Notes: generated by a model from the letters alone, not told the origin. A stretch of DNA of 64,000 nucleotides from Psychrobacter alimentarius (GCF_001606025.1 NZ_CP014945.1:1-64000); one strand, 5' to 3'. Positions 39,454 to 48,573 are shown, counted from the first letter of the stretch. Program-made: numbers and translations.

Positions 39454-40215
39454 ATGCCTAACCAGAATCAGCAACACCCATCCTCTCAGCAAACCACGCC
39501 TCAATACAGTACTCAAAGAACACTTGGCATCATCGGTGGCATGAGCTGGGAGAGTACCGAAAGCTACTATCGCCTGATTAATGAAGGTGTCAAAGCCAAG
39601 CTGGGTGGATTGCATTCAGCAGATTTGCTCATACACAGTGTCGATTTTGGCCCTATCAATACGTTGCAAGAAACGGGAGAGTGGGAAGCACTGGGTTCGC
39701 TTATGGTGAGTAGCAGTAAACGCTTGCAAGCGGCGGGCGCGCAAGGAATCATGATCGCTTCTAACACCATGCACAAATTATTCGACGATGTACAATCAGC
39801 CACAGACCTACCATTGATCCATATTGCAGACGCCACTATCGATGCCATCAAAGCACAAAATCTCACTAAAATAGCGTTACTCGGCACGCAGTTTACGATG
39901 ACCCAAGATTTTTATAAGCAGCGTTTGATTGATGCAGGGCTAGAAGTGGTGATACCTGCCGAGGACGAACGTGCCGAAGTACACCGTATTATAAAAAAAG
40001 AGCTGTGCGTCGGTGAGTTCAAAGACAGCTCACGGGCATATTATCGTCAAGTGGTTGAAGCTTTAGCGGCGCAAGGAGCAGAAGGTGTGATATTAGGCTG
40101 TACTGAGATTGGTCTACTCATCACTCAAGCAGACAGCCCAATCCCTGTGTTTGATACCACTGCAATACATGCCGCTGCTGCGGTAGATTTTTTATTGTCT
40201 GATATAGGGCTTTAG
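39454..40215 (+). CDS. Aspartate/glutamate racemase-family protein, YgeA-like
   Basis: This 253-residue enzyme matches the Asp/Glu racemase family; GIIGGMSWESTESYYRLINEGVKAKLGGLHSADLLIHSVDF is close to E. coli YgeA. The catalytic pair in classical members is two Cys. Here the first position is Ser (ASNTMHK, S103), while the second Cys is kept in LGCTEIGLL (C216). YgeA itself has Thr at the first position, so this is probably a member of that atypical, Asp/Glu-specific subset, though activity is unproven. About 20 residues of hydrophilic lead precede the fold. AAGGAAG lies upstream of the ATG. Confidence 0.9.
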   Translation: MPNQNQQHPSSQQTTPQYSTQRTLGIIGGMSWESTESYYRLINEGVKAKLGGLHSADLLIHSVDFGPINTLQETGEWEALGSLMVSSSKRLQAAGAQGIMIASNTMHKLFDDVQSATDLPLIHIADATIDAIKAQNLTKIALLGTQFTMTQDFYKQRLIDAGLEVVIPAEDERAEVHRIIKKELCVGEFKDSSRAYYRQVVEALAAQGAEGVILGCTEIGLLITQADSPIPVFDTTAIHAAAAVDFLLSDIGL

Positions 40216-40292
40216 TATATGCAGCAATAAGTCGAGATTATAGACAGCTTACTCCTTATACCAATGAAAAAGAGTCATCAAGCTAAACGTAT

Positions 40293-40414
40293 ATATAGTC
40301 AGCTGAAAATGATACATCAATTTAAATACGCTACTGGAAGAAATTTTGCACAGCCTCTGTCGTTATAGGCTCTGGTATAGACACCGCACGCAAGTAACAT
40401 TTCTTCCAGTAGCG
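40293..40414. repeat. Dispersed palindromic intergenic repeat, copy C
   Basis: The core (40329-40414) has near-perfect inverted ends, cgctactggaagaaat and atttcttccagtagcg, with cagcctctgtc and gcaagtaac in the middle. An upstream arm starts atatagtca at 40293, as in copy A. It lies in the convergent gap between the racemase and MATE genes, where it could act as a stem-loop terminator. Confidence 0.82.
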
Positions 40415-40458
40415 CTATAACACTTTTAAAGCATCTTAACTATATATAAACCACGCTA

Positions 40459-42024
40459 TTAGCCTTTATTACTCTTTATCATGCGGTGTCTATAAAGTCG
40501 TCTGCGAAGTCGTCGATGTAGCCTTGTGATACGGCGTAACGGGAGCAGCTTCCACACAGTCGTTGGTGCGATATCTCGGCACGACGCAGAGGTGCCACCA
40601 TGCACGCGATAGCCTTCACTGCCTTGAGCAGCCTCTTCTGCGACCAGTTTTTTACCCTTGCGCCATCCGCCATGTACATATAGTCCTGCCCCCATCAGCG
40701 CGGTGGCTACCATGCCTGCTGGGAACGACAGCCACAGTGCGTCGTCCCCAAGGAGTGGGTAAAGCCCGAACGCAAATCCAAGGCGCACGGGGTACATCGA
40801 AATCGCCATAACGACCAATGGCCAAATCACATAGCCGTTCGCTCGCATGGTGCCAAACAGCACTTGCGCTATCCCAAAAAAGACGAAACCCCATGTTGCC
40901 ATTAACTGAATGTGTTCTCCAATTGGCAACGCTTCGCTATCACTACCAAGGAAAAAGCCCAAAATAGTGCCATCAAAAATCGTCAGCACCGCGATAATTG
41001 CACCGGTCAATATCACGTTAAAAATAAGTCCCCATCGCGTGATGTCTGAGACTCTACTCCATTTATTAGCACCGATATTTTGTGCAACCATCGCACTGGC
41101 GGCGGCACTGAGCGCCATCGCTGGCATCTGCACGTATGTCCAAAGTTGCTGGGTAGCACTATAAGCGGCGGTCGTCTGTACCCCTTCGCGGTTGATCAGT
41201 GACAGCATGGTCAACGCTGCCGAAGAGATAACGATCATTTGCAGACCCATCGGCAACCCTTTTGAAAACATTGACTTTAGGATTTCTCGGTCTGCGCGTA
41301 AAAAGCACAGTTCTGGCATCTTAAGTGTCAGCACAGAGCCACGCAGGTACATGGTGATCACCATACCAATAAGTGCTAGTGTGTTTGCGGTGGCAGTTGC
41401 GAAAGCTGCGCCAAATATACCCCACTCGGGAAAGGGGCCTAGACCCAAAATCAATGTTGGTGTCAAAATTACATCAAAAACCACCGAGATAATGATAAAC
41501 CAAAGCGGCGTCGTAGAGTCGCCTGTCCCACGCAGTGCCATCATGATCAGCGTAAACGTGAGTGTGACAGGCATTGCAACGAAAATCATGCGTAGATAGG
41601 TCAGAGCAAGATCTACCGCACTGGCTGGCGTGCCAAGCAAATCCAGTAGCATTGGCGCAAATAGCCACCCTACTGCCGACACCACTATACTGATCGGAAT
41701 AATACTACCGAGCGCCGTTCCCATGGTTCTTTTGACCATAGTCTCGTCACGGCGGCCCATGGCTTGACCAATCAAAATAGTAGACGCCATACCAAAACCA
41801 AAAACAAAGGAGATGAGTATAAACATCAAAATGTTGCCGTTCGCTGTCGCGGCGAGCGCCTCTTCCCCTAAAAACCGCCCCACCCAGACAGCATTGATTG
41901 AGCCGTTTAACGACTGTAGCGCTGATGATCCAAGTGTTGGCAAGGCAAATAGGAGCATCGTTTTGGCAATTGACCCTTCAGTGAGGTCACGCCGTTTGTC
42001 AGTGGCAATGCTGGTGTCGCTCAA
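40459..42024 (-). CDS. MATE-family efflux transporter
   Basis: This polytopic protein of about 521 residues has 12 membrane segments in two six-helix bundles. The first helix region contains AKTMLLFALPTLGSSALQSLNGSINAVWVGRFLGEEALAATANGN, the standard MATE opening, and the half-repeat QLWTYVQMPAMALSAAASAMVAQNIGANKW follows in the second half. MATE pumps export cationic drugs or metabolites with Na+ or H+. The last 65 residues, after helix 12, are a basic low-complexity tail, longer than in relatives. The start is placed at TTG 42024 because AAGGAAAG lies about 5 bp upstream; another in-frame TTG lies at 42048. Confidence 0.9.
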   Translation of the reverse strand: MSDTSIATDKRRDLTEGSIAKTMLLFALPTLGSSALQSLNGSINAVWVGRFLGEEALAATANGNILMFILISFVFGFGMASTILIGQAMGRRDETMVKRTMGTALGSIIPISIVVSAVGWLFAPMLLDLLGTPASAVDLALTYLRMIFVAMPVTLTFTLIMMALRGTGDSTTPLWFIIISVVFDVILTPTLILGLGPFPEWGIFGAAFATATANTLALIGMVITMYLRGSVLTLKMPELCFLRADREILKSMFSKGLPMGLQMIVISSAALTMLSLINREGVQTTAAYSATQQLWTYVQMPAMALSAAASAMVAQNIGANKWSRVSDITRWGLIFNVILTGAIIAVLTIFDGTILGFFLGSDSEALPIGEHIQLMATWGFVFFGIAQVLFGTMRANGYVIWPLVVMAISMYPVRLGFAFGLYPLLGDDALWLSFPAGMVATALMGAGLYVHGGWRKGKKLVAEEAAQGSEGYRVHGGTSASCRDIAPTTVWKLLPLRRITRLHRRLRRRLYRHRMIKSNKG

Positions 42025-42535
42025 TGTCTTTCCTTTTGCACCGTTCAATTGGGCTTCGGTTTGTTATAAGAATGCGTCCTAAGAAAGGTGTTAGATAACA
42101 GACTTAGGATTGATGGAATAAAAACGCTTATTATAAATGACAATGCCTATGTCATCTTGATTAGAACGGTAAACAAGTCAAGTGCTGACATAAGCTCCAG
42201 TACTGAATGTGTTACTAACTTTGTTACTTTCCTTTTGATGTTGTGTCTTATATACGATTAGGAGGCCAGTCCGGTTTCTACTTATTATAAAATCCTGATG
42301 GTTATAAAAATCCTAAAAAGCATGACGCTGATTTGACTACAAAGTAATAGATTTATAAATACGAAGAAGCATTTATCGTTAGAATCATAGCGTAAATACT
42401 TTTTATACTATAGTTGATGCAATTTAAGAGTGGTACAAGGTAACCGAGTACAGAGGTATAGGTCATACTTCAAGCGAGGTTAACGCTGTAACGCTTTTAT
42501 AGTGGATTGACTATATTTCTAACAAGGATGTTTCG
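42025..42535. other. Divergent gap, MATE and hydrolase genes
   Basis: About 500 bp with no ORF of note. A sequence resembling the upstream arm of the dispersed repeat (reverse of atatagtca) lies at 42508-42516 within a possible partial copy (42481-42516). The hydrolase RBS (AAGGA) is just before 42536. Nothing else was recognised. Confidence 0.4.
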
Positions 42536-43489
42536 ATGACACTAAAACGTTTAAGCCTTGTCGCACTATTTAGTCTGTCAGTCGTCGGCTGTAACACCGC
42601 GCCTAATACGCTTGCCGTCAATGCGACCCAAAAGTTGATACAGTTTGAGCGCAATAAAGCCAACCTTGAAAAAAAGGTAGTGACGCTGGCCTCTGGCGAT
42701 ACTTTGACCTATCTAGAAGGTGGCAATATTAACGGCGAGCCTTTACTGCTCATCCATGGGTTTGGGGCAAACAAAGACAACTTTACCCGTATCGCCAAGG
42801 AGCTGAGCGATTATCATCTGATCCTGCCAGACTTGCTAGGCTTTGGTGAATCCAGCAAACCGCCGCAAGCTGACTATCGCGCCGATGCTCAGGCGCAGCG
42901 TTTACATGAGCTGCTGCAAGCCAAGGGCATGGCGTCCAATATCCATGTCGGTGGTAACTCAATGGGCGGTGCTATCAGTGTTGCTTACGCGGCCATGTAT
43001 CCCGATAGCGTCAAAAGCTTGTGGCTACTCGACAGCGCAGGTTTTTGGTCAGCAGGATTCGCTCAAGATCGATTTGGCGATGGCGATATAACAAGCAGCC
43101 CGCTATTGATCGAAACCAAAGAGGATTATTTTGCCTTATATGATTTGGTCATGTACAAGCCGCCTTACATTCCCAAAACCGTGCAAGCGGTCTTTGCTCA
43201 GACCAATATTGCCAACCGCGAACTACACGGCAACATCCTTGAACAAATCACAGCAGATAATGTGGAAGCACGTGCCAAAGTGATCGTGCAGCACAATATA
43301 CCCACGCTCATCGTTTGGGGTGCTGAGGATAAAATCATTAAGCCTGAAACCGCCCTCATAATGAAACAAATCATGCCACAAGCACAGGTGATGATGATGC
43401 CTGAGGTTGGGCATGTACCGATGGTCGAAGCGGTAAAAAAGACGGCCAGTGATTATAAAGACTTTCGTGCAACGCTTATGGACAAGTAA
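42536..43489 (+). CDS. Alpha/beta-hydrolase lipoprotein
   Basis: This 317-residue serine hydrolase has a lipobox (VVGC, Cys19), so it is likely anchored to a membrane facing the periplasm. The oxyanion region is LLIHGFGANKDNF, the nucleophile elbow GNSMGGA (near residue 142), the acid in WGAEDKII and the His in EVGHVPM. The order and spacing fit esterases or lipases of the alpha/beta-hydrolase fold. The preceding ILPDLLGFGESSKPPQADY helps place it with the BioH/triacylglycerol-lipase group. Substrate is unknown. It ends 1 bp before the converging nitronate monooxygenase gene. Confidence 0.9.
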   Translation: MTLKRLSLVALFSLSVVGCNTAPNTLAVNATQKLIQFERNKANLEKKVVTLASGDTLTYLEGGNINGEPLLLIHGFGANKDNFTRIAKELSDYHLILPDLLGFGESSKPPQADYRADAQAQRLHELLQAKGMASNIHVGGNSMGGAISVAYAAMYPDSVKSLWLLDSAGFWSAGFAQDRFGDGDITSSPLLIETKEDYFALYDLVMYKPPYIPKTVQAVFAQTNIANRELHGNILEQITADNVEARAKVIVQHNIPTLIVWGAEDKIIKPETALIMKQIMPQAQVMMMPEVGHVPMVEAVKKTASDYKDFRATLMDK

Positions 43490-43490
43490 C

Positions 43491-44537
43491 TCACAAGTCT
43501 TTTATTAACCGCGTTAGTAAGGCGTCTGTACTTTCATTTCTGACCAACGTGACGCCTTGTCCTGCCCATAGCGACAGATGCTCGGCGTCCAAATGCTTGG
43601 TCGCATCCGCCCGCATAAACTTGCTCATGGCATTGAGTTGCGGGTAGGGCGGTAGCGCATCTGTACTCTCAAATTGAGCAAAATCACGCAGATAATCGTT
43701 TAGTAAACCACGAGCAAGCTTGCCTGAAAACAGTCGCGTTAAGCGTGTCTCGCTACTGCGTACTCCTTGACTGGCATCAAGTAGAGCCTGTTTATAGGTG
43801 TCATTGATACCGCACTGATCTGTCGTCAAAAACGCCGTGCCCATTTGTGCAAGCTCAGCGCCTGCTGCTTGTACTGCCTTGATATCTTGGGCAGTCATAA
43901 TGCCACCTGCGGCAATTAATGGAATGTCGGTGAGGGCGCGTATTTGGCTAATCAATGTCAATAATCCCAATGGATCGGTTTCGCTTTGTGGCAACCAACC
44001 ACCGCGATGACCGCCTGCCTCTGCTCCTTGCGCGCAGACTGCATCTGCACCAATATCGCTCCATGCTTTAGCTTCTAATGGATGATTGGCTGTACCGATG
44101 ACGCGTGTGCCGACACTTTGCAAACGCTGAACTTGCTGGGCGCTGATAATACCAAAGGTAAAACTGGCGACAGGCACAGGGTTGCCATAGAGCACTTGTA
44201 ACTGCTCGGCAAAGCTCTGAGCTGGACGTTCGGGTAGCGTAAATTCTATATTCTGCGCTTGGTAATAATTACTCAGCCAAGCAGGCATATCGGTATCAAA
44301 GGTGCTCGACTCCTGCTCAGATAACACCATCAGATTGACTATAAAAGGACGGTCGGTCAGGGCTTTAATCGTATTGATTTGACTGTTTAAAACGTCTGGC
44401 GCGGTCATGCCAGCCCCCAATGAACCTAGCCCTCCAAAGTTACTGACGCAGGCGATCAATTCAGGCGTGGTGGCACCGCCTGCCATTGGGGCTTGAATAA
44501 TCGGGTAGGTGAGGTTAAGCGTTTTGAGTAAGCTCAT
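43491..44537 (-). CDS. Nitronate monooxygenase
   Basis: This 348-residue FMN-dependent TIM-barrel enzyme oxidises alkyl nitronates. It opens LLKTLNLTYPIIQAPMAGGATTPELIACVSNFGGLGSLGAG and carries the family fingerprints ADAVCAQGAEAGGHRGG (FMN and active-site region) and IPLIAAGGIMTAQDIKAVQAAGAELAQMGTAFL. The family includes former 2-nitropropane dioxygenases. AAGGAG lies 7 bp upstream of the ATG. It converges on the hydrolase lipoprotein gene with a 1-bp gap and no room for a terminator between the stop codons. Confidence 0.93.
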   Translation of the reverse strand: MSLLKTLNLTYPIIQAPMAGGATTPELIACVSNFGGLGSLGAGMTAPDVLNSQINTIKALTDRPFIVNLMVLSEQESSTFDTDMPAWLSNYYQAQNIEFTLPERPAQSFAEQLQVLYGNPVPVASFTFGIISAQQVQRLQSVGTRVIGTANHPLEAKAWSDIGADAVCAQGAEAGGHRGGWLPQSETDPLGLLTLISQIRALTDIPLIAAGGIMTAQDIKAVQAAGAELAQMGTAFLTTDQCGINDTYKQALLDASQGVRSSETRLTRLFSGKLARGLLNDYLRDFAQFESTDALPPYPQLNAMSKFMRADATKHLDAEHLSLWAGQGVTLVRNESTDALLTRLIKDL

Positions 44538-44752
44538 GAATGGCTCCTTTTTATTAGGATATTTGCATGGCTTACTGTAGCAGAGGTAGGCGGTGCGTGT
44601 GTTGGATAGTGTTTATTTAGTTGCTGAATAGGGTGGTGGGTTTTGACTATGAAGTTGTAGTTAAAATAGTTGGCTACAACTCTATAGTTAACCTCGATTG
44701 GCTCATATAACTTATATTAGCCATCGTTGAATGCTAGATAGACTCTCATTTT

Positions 44753-45130
44753 TTAATTAGATGAATTTACCGTTAGTATGACGCCGAACCCATCAGGGTC
44801 AGTCAGCTCGATACCATTTTCATGCCAATACGGATTTTGTGAGGTGATCGGTAGTATATCTGCCTGTTTCGCTCTATCTATAATGGTTTGGACTTCCTCT
44901 TCGCTATCTAAGTAAAATACGATCAAGTCGTCCCTGTCAGGATGATGGTCTGCTTTGTTATTGGAATAGGTAAACTCCAGATGCCAATCTTGATTGGGCA
45001 ATCCTAAAAACACACCATCATAACCATTATGGTCTTTGAAGCCGCCCAGCTTTTCTAGTCCAATAATATTCTGATAAAAACTAATAAGACTATCCAAATT
45101 ATTGGTGTGCCGTGCATAGCGAAATTTCAT
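44753..45130 (-). CDS. VOC-family (glyoxalase-like) protein
   Basis: This 125-residue protein has the two beta-alpha-beta units of the vicinal-oxygen-chelate fold: YARHTNNLDSLISFYQNIIGLEKLGGFKDHNGYDGVFLGLP and the second half ending NPYWHENGIELTDPDGFGVILTVN. Metal-ligand positions are only partly recognisable, so the enzymatic activity is open. TAAGGA precedes the ATG. It may be cotranscribed with the upstream thioesterase-like gene, whose stop is 18 bp away. Confidence 0.88.
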   Translation of the reverse strand: MKFRYARHTNNLDSLISFYQNIIGLEKLGGFKDHNGYDGVFLGLPNQDWHLEFTYSNNKADHHPDRDDLIVFYLDSEEEVQTIIDRAKQADILPITSQNPYWHENGIELTDPDGFGVILTVNSSN

Positions 45131-45148
45131 AAGTATCCTTACTCAATC

Positions 45149-45691
45149 CTAGTCCTGCGGTGGCCACGGACGATCCGCATCACTCTCAATCCATTCGGCG
45201 ACGTAGCCTGTTGGCGGTAGCTCCCAATCAGACTGACCCAACGCCGCAAGCACTTTTGATGTATCAATGACTCTACCGCCTTTGGTCATGCCCGTACGCA
45301 GCAACCCAGACGAGCAAGGCTTACCCTTAACCCACATCGACTGCTCGATATACATCCAGCGCGCATCAATGCCAACGATTTTGGTTTTTAGCGTGACCTT
45401 TTCAAAGGCACGAATACGCTTGCGATATTGGATGGTGCTGCCAGCGATGACCAAACCCCATCGCTGTTTTAGTAGCTGCTTACCAAGTCCGCTACGCACT
45501 GCAAAGTCCATACGCCCCAAATCATACAGCGTGAACACGCGACCATTATTCATCTCCAAGAAATTATCGATGTCGGTCAGACGACAGCGAAACTGAATCT
45601 CGCTGGTTTCTTTGAGCGTTAACGTATTGCCCTTTTTTGCTTGTAGAGCCGCGTGGGCGATGGTGCTGGCATAACGGATAAATGGATACAT
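45149..45691 (-). CDS. Thioesterase-family (hotdog) protein
   Basis: This 180-residue protein has a hotdog-like domain of the 4HBT_2 type: ETSEIQFRCRLTDIDNFLEMNNGRVFTLYDLGRMDFAVRSGLGKQLLKQRWGLVIAGSTIQYRKRIRAFEKVTLKTKIVGIDARWMYIEQSMW. The N-terminal approx. 25 residues contain a short hydrophobic/aromatic lead. Hotdog enzymes often hydrolyse acyl-CoA; the substrate is not readable. It lies upstream of the VOC gene on the same strand, 18 bp apart. Confidence 0.85.
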   Translation of the reverse strand: MYPFIRYASTIAHAALQAKKGNTLTLKETSEIQFRCRLTDIDNFLEMNNGRVFTLYDLGRMDFAVRSGLGKQLLKQRWGLVIAGSTIQYRKRIRAFEKVTLKTKIVGIDARWMYIEQSMWVKGKPCSSGLLRTGMTKGGRVIDTSKVLAALGQSDWELPPTGYVAEWIESDADRPWPPQD

Positions 45692-45765
45692 AAAGCAGTC
45701 TCAAAGGGTTAAAGAATAGAGTTAATAGTCGTCACATCAGAGTGTATGGTCAGGGCTACTTAGAC

Positions 45766-46851
45766 CTATTTTTTACGTGATTCGACGCCAATCCAATTAA
45801 AGTACGCACTCACAGTTTCGGGTATCCAATTGATATCAAATTTTGATTTTTTGCCTTTTTTGTTATAAACAGTCGATGCTTGATCATAATTTTTATCTTC
45901 GGCTTGTTCGTTGTGAGAGAGATAACGCAAATACCCAATGTGTCCACCATGAGCCGTATCGAGAATGGTGACACTGTCAGAGACATCATTTGGCGTGGCG
46001 GTAAAACCGATAAACGGATCGTCCTTGGCACTAATAAGTAATAAAGGCTTGGTCACTTTTATCAAATAGGGAAGGGCTGATGAGGCTTGATAGTAGTGAT
46101 TGTTAGATCGGTAGCCGTGACGCGGCGCGGTAAAGATATCATCAAAGTCGCTGATACGGTTGACCGATTTGATCGAGTCGATCTCATCTTGAGTGATGTC
46201 ATTGGCTAAAGCTTTTTTGATGATTGGGTTGAGCAAATAGGGCGTATAAATGCGATGACTCAAAAAGCTGTGCATACTAAGCGCCGCTGAGGACATATCG
46301 ACTGGCGCAGAGATCACCACCGCACCACGACACAGCGCCTTATCCGCATATTCGCCCATGTATTTGGCCAGCGCATTGCCCCCTAGCGAGACGCCAACGG
46401 CATAGATATTGGCATACTGCTGACGTAAGTTTTGTAGCGCATGATGTACTTCGTCCGTGTCACCAGCGTTATAAAAAACCGTACCACTAGCAGGAATACC
46501 GCCACAGCTGCGAAAGTGTGCCACGACAAAATGCCAGCCTTGAGCATGCATCTGATAAGCCAATGCTCGCGCATAGTGGCTGTCGCTGCTGCCTTCCATC
46601 CCATGAAACAAAACGATCAATGGCGTTTGCTCAAGCTCATTATCTGCCGCTGCCTCTACAGGATGCGCATCATAAAAATCGTAGGCAATATCGCTTTCAT
46701 TCAAAGAATCCTTTTCGACCACACGGCGATAAGTTGGTGTTTTGGGCGCAAAAAACTTGGGCAAAATGCTTTGCAAATGTGGATTGGTGAGCCAAAACGG
46801 CGGTTTGAAAGGCGCTGGTGAAAAAGGTGTGGTTGGTATTGACTGTGACAT
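45766..46851 (-). CDS. YheT-like alpha/beta hydrolase
   Basis: This 361-residue protein matches the YheT/ABHD1-3 group: FKPPFWLTNPHLQSILPKFF near the N terminus, HGMEGSSDSHYARALAYQMHAQGWHFVVAHFRSCGG around the oxyanion hole, the nucleophile in YAVGVSLGGNALAKYMGE (near residue 150), and the His in TAHGGHIGYL. Such hydrolases act on lipids or esters; the physiological substrate is unclear. The TAA and intergenic gap place it as a single gene, followed by the thioesterase gene 74 bp downstream. Confidence 0.93.
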   Translation of the reverse strand: MSQSIPTTPFSPAPFKPPFWLTNPHLQSILPKFFAPKTPTYRRVVEKDSLNESDIAYDFYDAHPVEAAADNELEQTPLIVLFHGMEGSSDSHYARALAYQMHAQGWHFVVAHFRSCGGIPASGTVFYNAGDTDEVHHALQNLRQQYANIYAVGVSLGGNALAKYMGEYADKALCRGAVVISAPVDMSSAALSMHSFLSHRIYTPYLLNPIIKKALANDITQDEIDSIKSVNRISDFDDIFTAPRHGYRSNNHYYQASSALPYLIKVTKPLLLISAKDDPFIGFTATPNDVSDSVTILDTAHGGHIGYLRYLSHNEQAEDKNYDQASTVYNKKGKKSKFDINWIPETVSAYFNWIGVESRKK

Positions 46852-46924
46852 AGAGAGTTTCTTATTTTATTGGGTTAAAAAGCAATGCGTTATCATAGCG
46901 CCCGCCAGTATCAAAACCAACGCT

Positions 46925-47065
46925 TTTCAGTGAACGCTTGGTTACTAAAGACTGGTTACTCAAAAGCAGTTAATCAAGACTGGTCACTTATTACTTAACA
47001 TCAGTCACTCAAGGTCAATCAGTTAAAGCCAGTTACTCACACCGTGGTTAATCAACAGGTCATTG
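46925..47065. repeat. Degenerate short direct repeats
   Basis: This gap between the YheT and YigZ genes is filled with imperfect repeats of about 14-17 bp around (g)gttactcaa, such as ttggttactaaagac, tggttactcaaaagc, ccagttactcacacc and tggttaatcaaca. No coding potential is apparent. It looks like an old, decayed tandem array. Confidence 0.5.
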
Positions 47066-47075
47066 GCTAAGGAAT

Positions 47076-47672
47076 TTACGACGGATCTAACACCCGCCCA
47101 TCCATGGCAAGGCGCTCTTTTAGCGAGTCTATATCCGCCTCAGCCAGCGTCGCAGTCAATAGCACTTGTTTGCTATAAGCCACATCATCGATACGACCGT
47201 TAAGACTGTCGACCACATAGCGGCACTGCGCTTCGGTCGCAAACTCTGCCAGTATCTGCACTTGAATCATTGGCACATGCTCAAGCAGGGTCATCATGTC
47301 CACAGCCGCTTGTGCCGATCCTGCATAAGCGCGCGTCAGACCACCTGCACCCAGCTTGATACCACCGAAGTAACGCACCACAATGATAATGACGTTGCCA
47401 ATCGATTTATGCTGCAAGACATTCAATATCGGTTTGCCTGCGGTGCCATTTGGCTCCCCATCATCGTCGAAACCCGCGCTGGTTGTATTATCAGGGTCAC
47501 CAATGATATAAGCCCAGCAGTGATGACGGGCATCGGCGTATTGCTGACGTAATTGTTCCACATGAAACATAGCTTCTTCCCGTGAAGTGACAGGATAGGC
47601 GTTAGCGATAAACTCAGATTTTTTGATTTCTAAGCGTGCGGTGACAGCACGTTTTAGGGTTTGATAGCTCAT
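47076..47672 (-). CDS. YigZ/IMPACT-family protein
   Basis: This 198-residue protein has an N-terminal UPF0029/IMPACT domain with KKSEFIANAYPVTSREEAMFHVEQLRQQYADARHHCWAYIIGD, then DDDGEPNGTAGKPILNVLQHKSIGNVIIIVVRYFGGIKLGAGGLTRAYAGSA, the family signature. A ferredoxin-like C-terminal DUF1949 domain follows. The role in bacteria is not established; proteins of this family bind nucleic acid or ribosomal factors. Confidence 0.93.
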   Translation of the reverse strand: MSYQTLKRAVTARLEIKKSEFIANAYPVTSREEAMFHVEQLRQQYADARHHCWAYIIGDPDNTTSAGFDDDGEPNGTAGKPILNVLQHKSIGNVIIIVVRYFGGIKLGAGGLTRAYAGSAQAAVDMMTLLEHVPMIQVQILAEFATEAQCRYVVDSLNGRIDDVAYSKQVLLTATLAEADIDSLKERLAMDGRVLDPS

Positions 47673-47868
47673 ATTTCATCAGGCTTAGGTTGGATATGGT
47701 AAACTGGTCTAACTTTCACTGTCTGCCGTATTTGGCGCAGTGTTCATTTTATTTTTTATTATAGTACCACTTCTGACCAGTTAAGATAGCGAACAAGAAT
47801 GATGTGCAGGCTTGTGAGGTTGGCTTTGAGGCAGAATGGGTATCCCAAAACGGATGGTAGTTAAGCGT

Positions 47869-48573
47869 ATGCGTCTAGATAAATTTATTAGTAAGGCCAC
47901 TGAGCTGTCGCGCAAAGAGTCAAAAAAGATTATGCACGCAGGCGAAATCACAGTGAACGATCAAATCGTCAAAGACCCTGGTCTACATGTCGATATCGCC
48001 AATGATGATGTGATGTGGGCAGGCGAGCCGTTATCAGTTGCGACTGGTAACCGTTATATTTTATTGCATAAGCCTGAAGGATTTGAATGTACCTTAAAAG
48101 CCAAAGAATACCCAATCGTTACCGAGCTGATTGCTGTGCCAGAGCTGGGCAGCTTGCGTATCGCTGGTCGACTCGATGTTGACACCACAGGCGCGCTGCT
48201 CATCAGTGATGATGGCGGCTGGCTACACCGTGTGACCAGTCCGAAGCATGAGCATGCCAAAGTCTACGAGCTAACTTTAGCAGATGCGATGGACAGTGAT
48301 GCCCAAGAAAAAGCGGTCAAAAAGGTTGCCGAAGGGATTTTGTTAGAAGGCGATCACGAACCCACCAAGCCTGCGATTCTTGAATTCATCGATGAGACAC
48401 ATGCGCGCCTGACGCTAGAGCAAGGCAAATATCATCAAGTCAAACGTATGATGGGTTACTTTGGCAATAAGGTCGTCGAGCTGCATCGCGCCAGCATTGG
48501 TCATATCAACTTAGATGGTCTAGACAAAGGTGACAGTCGTTTCTTAACCGCAGAAGAAGTGGCCAAATTTTAG
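47869..48573 (+). CDS. 16S rRNA pseudouridine synthase RsuA family
   Basis: This protein of about 234 residues belongs to the RsuA/RluB/E/F group, which isomerises uridine in rRNA. It has an N-terminal S4 domain (MRLDKFISKATELSRKESKKIMHAGEITVNDQIVKDPG) and a catalytic domain with GRLDVDTTGALLISDDGGWLHRVTSP, in which Asp is the catalytic residue (RLDVDTTG). The KVYELTL and KYHQVKRMMGYFGNKVVELHR segments are also typical. RsuA itself (U516) is the best fit by length, but the exact target is not certain. The start at 47869 is where family similarity begins; ATGs at 47836 and 47854 are in frame. Confidence 0.92.
   Translation: MRLDKFISKATELSRKESKKIMHAGEITVNDQIVKDPGLHVDIANDDVMWAGEPLSVATGNRYILLHKPEGFECTLKAKEYPIVTELIAVPELGSLRIAGRLDVDTTGALLISDDGGWLHRVTSPKHEHAKVYELTLADAMDSDAQEKAVKKVAEGILLEGDHEPTKPAILEFIDETHARLTLEQGKYHQVKRMMGYFGNKVVELHRASIGHINLDGLDKGDSRFLTAEEVAKF

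Noticed and set aside
47554..47569. parS-like TGTTCCACATGAAACA inside the YigZ gene
   Set aside because: Only 14/16, with a broken core and not a symmetric palindrome; explained as coding sequence.
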